The notes beneath the pieces were generated by a model. It had not been told where the DNA came from. It saw only the letters and a list, made by a program, of their open reading frames with translations, and did no database searches. Shown here piece by piece: positions 58,328 through 64,000 of a stretch of DNA of 64,000 nucleotides; positions within the stretch are counted from its first letter, which is position 1; every line of letters begins with the position of its first letter. The translations under genes and the position numbers were made by a program. This stretch comes from Enterococcus alishanensis. Lineage in GTDB: Bacteria; Bacillota; Bacilli; Lactobacillales; Enterococcaceae. The stretch covers positions 372,001 through 436,000 of the forward strand of contig NZ_JAHUZB010000001.1 of NCBI RefSeq assembly GCF_019218635.1, read 5' to 3'.

Positions 58328-59797
58328 ATGATTACTGGAACAATTAAGAGTAAAATTGACAATATTTGGACAACATTATGGACTGAAGGAAGTACCAATC
58401 CATTAACTAATATAGAACAGTTAACTTATTTGCTATTCATGAAAGATTTAGATCGTGCAGAACTAGAAAAAGAAAAAAATAGTGAAGTATTAGGATTAGA
58501 ATACACATCTTTATTTCCAAAAGACCACCCAGAATATCGTTGGCACACATTTAAAGACTTGGGTGATGCTCAAGAGATGTTCAATTTGATGCAACAAAAA
58601 ATTTTTCCTTTTATAAAAAATTTGAATGGTGAAAATGATGATACTGCTTTTTCAAGATATATGAAAGATGCAATTTTTCAAATTAATAAGCCGGGAACAT
58701 TACAAAAAGTAGTAGAGGCTTTAGAAGAATTACCAACTGAAGACAGAGATATGCAAGGGGATATTTATGAGTATCTTTTATCCAAACTAGCTACTTCTGG
58801 AACAAATGGACAATTTCGTACCCCACGTCATATTATAAAGATGATGGTAGATTTGATTGCTCCTACCCCCCAAGATATAATCAGTGACCCAGCTATGGGT
58901 TCGGCAGGGTTTCTAGTTGCAGCGAGCGAGTATGTAAGAAAACATCATCCAGAATTATTTTTAGATTCAATATTAAGTAAGCATTATCACAATAATATGT
59001 TTCATGGAAATGATATGGACAGTACGATGTTAAGAATTGGTGCAATGAACATGATGCTTCATGGGGTGGATAATCCGCAAATTAAATACCAAGATTCTCT
59101 TTCACAAGATAATATAGAGCGGGAAAAATATTCTCTAATATTAGCTAATCCGCCATTTAAAGGTTCTTTGGACTATGATACTACAGCAAATGATTTGTTA
59201 GCTTCTATTAAAACTAAGAAAACTGAATTACTCTTTTTGGCTTTATTCTTGAGAACGCTAAAACCAGGAGGTCGAGCAGCAGTGATTGTTCCTGACGGTG
59301 TTTTATTCGGTTCGTCCAAAGCCCATAAAGATATTCGGAAAGAAATTGTTGAAAAAAATAAATTAGAAGCAGTCATTTCAATGCCAAGTGGAGTATTCAA
59401 GCCTTACGCTGGAGTTTCAACTGCTATCCTAATTTTCACTAAGACTGAAATTGGCGGTACAGATAATGTTTGGTTTTATGATATGCAGGCTGATGGCTAT
59501 AGTTTGGATGATAAGCGTAATCCAATCAAAGAGAATGATATACCTGATATTGTCGAGCGGTTTAAACATCGTAAACAAGAAATAGATTGCAAACGTAAGG
59601 ATCAGTCATTTATGGTTCCGGTTGAGGAACTGGAAGGAAATGATTATGACTTAAATATTAATAAGTATAAAGAGATTGAATATGATGAAGTGGAGTACGA
59701 AGCTCCTATTATTATTTTGAATAATATCGAAAAACTCGAAAAGACTATTGCTGAAGGAATAAATGAATTGAAATCGTTGGTGCGAAATAATGACTAA
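58328..59797 (+). CDS. hsdM: Type I restriction-modification methyltransferase HsdM
   Basis: A 489-residue N6-adenine methyltransferase subunit. The SAM-binding loop is DPAMGSAGFLVAA and the catalytic motif is ANPPF. An N-terminal HsdM domain (IKSKIDNIWTTLW) precedes. ATG at 58328 with AGGAG 10 bases upstream, longer frame unsupported. It works with HsdS to methylate a bipartite site and with HsdR to cut unmodified DNA. It overlaps hsdS by 8 bases (ATGACTAA). Confidence 0.95.
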   Translation: MITGTIKSKIDNIWTTLWTEGSTNPLTNIEQLTYLLFMKDLDRAELEKEKNSEVLGLEYTSLFPKDHPEYRWHTFKDLGDAQEMFNLMQQKIFPFIKNLNGENDDTAFSRYMKDAIFQINKPGTLQKVVEALEELPTEDRDMQGDIYEYLLSKLATSGTNGQFRTPRHIIKMMVDLIAPTPQDIISDPAMGSAGFLVAASEYVRKHHPELFLDSILSKHYHNNMFHGNDMDSTMLRIGAMNMMLHGVDNPQIKYQDSLSQDNIEREKYSLILANPPFKGSLDYDTTANDLLASIKTKKTELLFLALFLRTLKPGGRAAVIVPDGVLFGSSKAHKDIRKEIVEKNKLEAVISMPSGVFKPYAGVSTAILIFTKTEIGGTDNVWFYDMQADGYSLDDKRNPIKENDIPDIVERFKHRKQEIDCKRKDQSFMVPVEELEGNDYDLNINKYKEIEYDEVEYEAPIIILNNIEKLEKTIAEGINELKSLVRNND

Positions 59798-60929
59798 ATT
59801 GAATGAAGTAGCAGTTATTAATATGGGACAATCACCTGATTCAAAATACTATAATGATGCCGGTCAGGGAATACCATTTTATCAAGGGATTAGCGATTTT
59901 GGTAAAATCTTTCCTTCTCCTAAAAAATTCACGACCAAGCCTATAAAGATTGCAGAAAAAAATGAAGTACTTCTTGGGGTAAGAGCTCCAGTTGGAGATG
60001 TAAATATTTCGAACACTAGATGTTGTATTGGGAGAGGGCTGGCAAGTATCTCACCTAAGTCAGAATTCCTAGATTTAAAATACTTGTACTATTTGATGCA
60101 TACGAAAAAAAAAATATTAAATAACCAATCCACTGGGAGTACATTTAAAGCAATAAATAAAAAAAATTTATCTGATTTAGAAGTCCCCTTACCTAATCTT
60201 ATACTGCAAAAGAAAATAGCAAGCACATTAGATTTAGCTTCAGAATTAATCGAAAAACGTAAAGAACAGATTGCTGAAATGGATAAGTTAATTCAAAGTG
60301 TGTTTTATGAAATGTTTGGAGATCCTAACAGGCTTTCAAAAGAGTGGAAGGTAAATCTGAAAAGTATTGCTAATATTACTACTGGAAATACTCCTTCTAG
60401 AAAAGAATTAAAAAATTATGGTAATCATATGGAGTGGATAAAAACTGACAACATGAGTTTTGATTTTTTATATCCATCTAAGGCTACTGAGTATTTGTCA
60501 GAGATAGGGGTTAATAAAGGGAGAACTGCTGATAAAAACTCAATCCTTATGACTTGTATAGCTGGATCCAAAAAATCAATTGGTAAAGTAGTATTACTGA
60601 ATAGAGTAGTGGCTTTTAATCAACAAATTAATGCTATTACAGTGAATGATAGTATTCATGTTAAGTATTTATTCTATACTTTAAAGTTTTCTAAGGTTCG
60701 CTTAGAAGATTTTGCGAATGATAGTATGAAAAAAATGATAACTAAATCAAAACTAGAAACTTTTGAAATAAATAATGTGGATATGAAGAGACAACTTGAA
60801 TTTACTTCTATCGTCGAAGAAATCGAAACACAAAAGAAAACTATGGAAAAATGCTTACATGAAATGGAAAATAATTTTAATGCCCTAATGCAAAAAGCAT
60901 TTCGTGGAGAGCTCTTTCCAGAAGAATAA
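59790..60929 (+). CDS. hsdS: Type I restriction-modification specificity subunit HsdS
   Basis: A 379-residue DNA-recognition subunit with two target recognition domains (about 1-150 and 190-330), each followed by a long helix: KKIASTLDLASELIEKRKEQ at about 155-180 and EFTSIVEEIETQKKTMEK near the end. The helices set the spacer of the bipartite target. The sequence recognised cannot be read from the protein. No second hsdS copy or inversion repeats are seen in the window, but sequence beyond 64000 is unknown. Confidence 0.92.
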   Translation: MTKLNEVAVINMGQSPDSKYYNDAGQGIPFYQGISDFGKIFPSPKKFTTKPIKIAEKNEVLLGVRAPVGDVNISNTRCCIGRGLASISPKSEFLDLKYLYYLMHTKKKILNNQSTGSTFKAINKKNLSDLEVPLPNLILQKKIASTLDLASELIEKRKEQIAEMDKLIQSVFYEMFGDPNRLSKEWKVNLKSIANITTGNTPSRKELKNYGNHMEWIKTDNMSFDFLYPSKATEYLSEIGVNKGRTADKNSILMTCIAGSKKSIGKVVLLNRVVAFNQQINAITVNDSIHVKYLFYTLKFSKVRLEDFANDSMKKMITKSKLETFEINNVDMKRQLEFTSIVEEIETQKKTMEKCLHEMENNFNALMQKAFRGELFPEE

Positions 60930-60958
60930 TTTCAGAAATTGAACGAAAGGAGAAAAAA

Positions 60959-63900
60959 ATGGGGAATTTTGATTTTTTGACAAAAGATAAAGATTATCAA
61001 GGATTTGCTCAAGCTTGTATTGATACAGAAAAAGCAATGAATGTTAGCACGATTATGGTAGCAATTTGCTGCCGACGTGCGCTTGAACTTTCAGTTAAGT
61101 GGGTTTATCAATTTGATAGTGAGTTGAAAGTTCCTTATCGTGATAATCTATCTTCCTTAGTCAATCAGCGTGAGTTTCAAGATATACTTGATCCCAATTT
61201 ACTGCCTGCTATTCGTTTTATTATTAAACTAGGGAATGTTGCTGTACATAATAATGCAACAGTCAAGCGAGAAGAGGCTATATTAGCTATAAAAAATCTA
61301 TTCCAATTTATTTTATGGATTGATTATTGTTATGGCGAAAATTATCAAGATAGAACGTTCAATGAGGCGGTTCTTAGTTTATCAAAAACTATCAAAGAAA
61401 AAGAATCGCCGCGTCAACTAGAAGAGCTAACAGAAAAAATTAATGTGACTGATCCGCCACTTAAAGAATTGCAACAATCTCTACCAGATGAAACACGTGT
61501 AGATTTCATGAATAAACGAAAAAGTACAGTTGAATCTGGAAACTACGATTTTCGTATTGATAAAATTTCTGAAAGTGAAACGCGTAAGCGATATATTGAT
61601 ATTGAGTTACGACTTGCTGGTTGGAAATTCGATGAAAATATTGAAATAGAAGAGAAAATTGAAGGAATGCCTAATAAATCTGGTTTTGGGAAAATTGATT
61701 ATGTTTTATATGGGAAAAATGGGCTGCCCTTGGCAATTGTCGAAGCAAAAAGAACGATGAAAAGCCCTAAAGAAGGGCGACAGCAGGCAAAACTTTATGC
61801 CGATCTCTTAGGAAAAAAGAAAGATCAAAAACCTATTGTTTTCTATACGAATGGGTTTGAAACATGGATGATTGAAGAACCCTATCCAGCTAGAGAAGTA
61901 TCTGGTTTTTATACACAAGATGAGTTGCAGCTAATCATTGATCGAAGAGAAACAAAACGATCATTGAACTCAATAACTATTAACGATGATATAACGAATC
62001 GTTTTTACCAAAAAGAAGCAATTATTAATACTTGTGAGGCATTCGAGAATAGGCAACGTGAATCACTATTAGTGATGGCGACAGGAAGTGGAAAAACAAG
62101 AACGGTTATCTCTATTGTTGATGTATTAACACAGGCAAATTGGGCTAAGAATGTCTTGTTTTTAGCAGATCGAACTTCGTTGGTAAAACAAGCTTTTCGT
62201 AACTTTAATCAGCTGTTGCCAAATCTTTCGTTATGTAACTTATTGGAAGCGAATACGGAGAAGAATAATCCGCGTACTAGTCGAATGATTTTCTCGACAT
62301 ATCCAACAATGATGAATGCTATTGATTCAGTTAAACATGAAGAAAACTGGCTGTTTACGGTTGGACATTTTGATTTGATTATTGTTGATGAAGCTCACAG
62401 AAGTATTTACCAAAAATATCGTGCTATTTTTGATTATTTTGATTCCTTAATAGTAGGTCTTACTGCAACACCAAGAGAGGATATTGATAAAAATACCTAC
62501 GATCTCTTCAACTTAGAAAATGGTGTTCCGACGTATGCTTATGATTTGGATAAGGCAGTGGATGATGGTTTTTTAGTGAAGTATAAAACGATTGAAACAG
62601 AACTAAAAATTCCGAGTGAAGGCATTCATTATGAGGACTTAACTGAGGAAGAGAAACAGGCATTTGATGATACTTTTGAAGATGAACCAGAGGTTAAGGA
62701 TATTGATCCAGAAGCAATTAACGAATGGCTGTTTAATAAACATACGATCGACCTTGTTTTAAAAGAAATAATGAACAAAGGAATACAAGACTCTAGTGGT
62801 GATGAGATTGGAAAAACGATTATATTTGCGAAAAATCATCGTCACGCAGAAATGATAAAAGAGCGTTTTGATCTCCTTTTCCCTTATAAAGGAGATAGTT
62901 ATGCTGATGTTATTGATTATAGCGTTAATTATCATCAAAGTTTGATTGATACTTTTTCAGTGAAAGAAAAGTATCCTCAAATTGCTATTTCTGTTGATAT
63001 GCTTGACACAGGTATTGATGTGCCAGAGGTAGTGAATCTAGTTTTTTTCAAAAAAATCAGATCGAAAATCAAATTCTGGCAAATGCTTGGTAGAGGGACA
63101 AGATTATGTGAAAATCTATTTGGTCCAGGACAAGATAAAGATGGCTTTCTAATTTTTGATTATGGTCGAAATTTTGAATTTTTCCGAGAAGATAAGCAAA
63201 TAGGAGAGGCTAGGCTGGTGACTCCATTGACTCAAAGGCTCTTTAATTTAAAAGTTGAATTGATTTATGAATTACAAGCCATACAGTATCAAGAATCTTC
63301 ATTTATTTCATATCGAACCGAGCTGGTTAATCAGTTGTTTTCATTTGTCCAACAGCTAGATCAAAATTATTTTATGGTTCGTATGGAAATCAAACATGTG
63401 GATAAATTCTCACACTTAGACTCATGGAAAGCATTAACTATTTTAAATGTTAATGATCTAAAAAAACATATTTCACCTTTGATTGAACCGGAAAAGGATG
63501 ATGAACTCGCTAAGCGATTTGATTTATGGGTATTTACTATTGAATTATCTACATTAACAAAGAGCAATGCAACACGAGCAATCCGACAAGTGATGGAAAG
63601 TGCTCAAGAACTTCAAAAACTGGGGACAATTCCTCAAATTTTGGAGCAAAAAGAGTTGATTAAAAAAATCCAAGAACCAGAATTTTGGGAGCAACCAACT
63701 CTTGAAACGTTGGAAGAAGTTCGCTTAGCATTAAGAGAGCTAATTCGTTTTATTCCTAAGTACACACAAAGAATCTATTACACTAATTTTGAAGATGAAA
63801 TTATCTCGATACATGAAGATGATGCACCACTTTTAAAAGTAAATGACTTGCGTAGTTACAAAGAGAAAGTCGAAAATTATATCAGAGCACATTTGGATAA

Positions 63901-64000
63901 CACTGCTGTCTACAAGTTACATCACAACCGTCCATTGACCAAGAAAGATGTAGAGATGTTGGAAGAAGTTCTCTGGGAGAAATTAGGTTCAAAAGATCAG
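60959..64000 (+). CDS. hsdR: Type I restriction endonuclease subunit HsdR (3' end outside window)
   Basis: An open frame of 1,014 codons from ATG 60959, preceded by AAAGGAG, with no stop before the window end. The N terminus (about 1-110) resembles a DUF4145/HEPN-like module; the nuclease motif is D247...E262-A-K264 in FGKIDYVLYG...VEAKR; Walker A is ATGSGKT near 374-380; DEAH at 477-480; then GLTATPRED and QMLGRGTR. The C-terminal part resembles the EcoEI_R_C domain (type IB). It translocates DNA and cleaves unmethylated targets. Only the last residues are missing, so it appears intact. Confidence 0.93.
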   Translation, partial: MGNFDFLTKDKDYQGFAQACIDTEKAMNVSTIMVAICCRRALELSVKWVYQFDSELKVPYRDNLSSLVNQREFQDILDPNLLPAIRFIIKLGNVAVHNNATVKREEAILAIKNLFQFILWIDYCYGENYQDRTFNEAVLSLSKTIKEKESPRQLEELTEKINVTDPPLKELQQSLPDETRVDFMNKRKSTVESGNYDFRIDKISESETRKRYIDIELRLAGWKFDENIEIEEKIEGMPNKSGFGKIDYVLYGKNGLPLAIVEAKRTMKSPKEGRQQAKLYADLLGKKKDQKPIVFYTNGFETWMIEEPYPAREVSGFYTQDELQLIIDRRETKRSLNSITINDDITNRFYQKEAIINTCEAFENRQRESLLVMATGSGKTRTVISIVDVLTQANWAKNVLFLADRTSLVKQAFRNFNQLLPNLSLCNLLEANTEKNNPRTSRMIFSTYPTMMNAIDSVKHEENWLFTVGHFDLIIVDEAHRSIYQKYRAIFDYFDSLIVGLTATPREDIDKNTYDLFNLENGVPTYAYDLDKAVDDGFLVKYKTIETELKIPSEGIHYEDLTEEEKQAFDDTFEDEPEVKDIDPEAINEWLFNKHTIDLVLKEIMNKGIQDSSGDEIGKTIIFAKNHRHAEMIKERFDLLFPYKGDSYADVIDYSVNYHQSLIDTFSVKEKYPQIAISVDMLDTGIDVPEVVNLVFFKKIRSKIKFWQMLGRGTRLCENLFGPGQDKDGFLIFDYGRNFEFFREDKQIGEARLVTPLTQRLFNLKVELIYELQAIQYQESSFISYRTELVNQLFSFVQQLDQNYFMVRMEIKHVDKFSHLDSWKALTILNVNDLKKHISPLIEPEKDDELAKRFDLWVFTIELSTLTKSNATRAIRQVMESAQELQKLGTIPQILEQKELIKKIQEPEFWEQPTLETLEEVRLALRELIRFIPKYTQRIYYTNFEDEIISIHEDDAPLLKVNDLRSYKEKVENYIRAHLDNTAVYKLHHNRPLTKKDVEMLEEVLWEKLGSKDQ

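Overview
The window is a 64 kb stretch of low-GC Gram-positive chromosome. The proteins, the strong AGGAGG ribosome sites, the tdk-prfA-prmC-sua5-glyA-upp order, the sufCDSUB order and the MurT/GatD pair all point to Lactobacillales and most likely Enterococcus. The species cannot be fixed from sequence reading alone. Most of the window is ordinary core genome in short operons separated by clear rho-independent terminators. There is no rRNA, CRISPR array, insertion sequence or prophage.

Layout. 1-10 kb: an aminotransferase tail, cysK, a small conserved gene, the NAD salvage pair pncB-nadE, glutamate decarboxylase, a RecQ helicase (minus strand), an LTA-synthase-family enzyme and a TtcA-like tRNA thiolase. 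10.2-13.2 kb: a Mn2+-type (yybP-ykoY) riboswitch controlling a Ca/Mn P-type ATPase. 13.2-24.9 kb: two small hypotheticals, a lactonase, an AI-2E-family membrane protein, azoreductase, a rhodanese-like protein without its cysteine, an autoregulated TetR plus heterodimeric ABC exporter operon, a VOC protein, a serine hydrolase and manA.

25.2-34.1 kb is the most interesting part. It is one operon of six genes: an ER/SipW-type signal peptidase, a SipW-cognate TasA/camelysin-like secreted protein, an LPXTG wall-anchored protein, two more small membrane-leader proteins and a 1,789-residue cysteine-free secreted protein without a wall anchor. The four small proteins share an 'xPIxY' motif and related C-terminal strands, so they look like paralogous fibre subunits. 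I infer a dedicated, wall-anchored TasA/bundling-pilus-like surface fibre with a giant adhesin. Two perfect inverted repeats lie upstream of its promoter.

34.1-40.7 kb (minus strand): murT-gatD (peptidoglycan/lipid II amidation), a KtrB/TrkH K+ transporter, a GIY-YIG-like/DUF2087 regulator pair and a YfcC-family carrier. 40.9-46.6 kb: tdk-prfA-prmC, a cluster of DnaA boxes in front of the threonylcarbamoyl-AMP synthase gene, glyA and upp. 46.6-52.4 kb: a small gene, tRNA-Thr(CGT), a RodA/FtsW protein, an ArsC/Spx-like protein, a short GcvH-like protein, and a methionine T-box in front of metNIQ. 52.5-57.8 kb: the sufCDSUB iron-sulfur operon. 57.8-58.3 kb: decayed AT-rich sequence. 58.3-64 kb: a type I restriction-modification locus hsdM-hsdS-hsdR, with hsdR running off the window.
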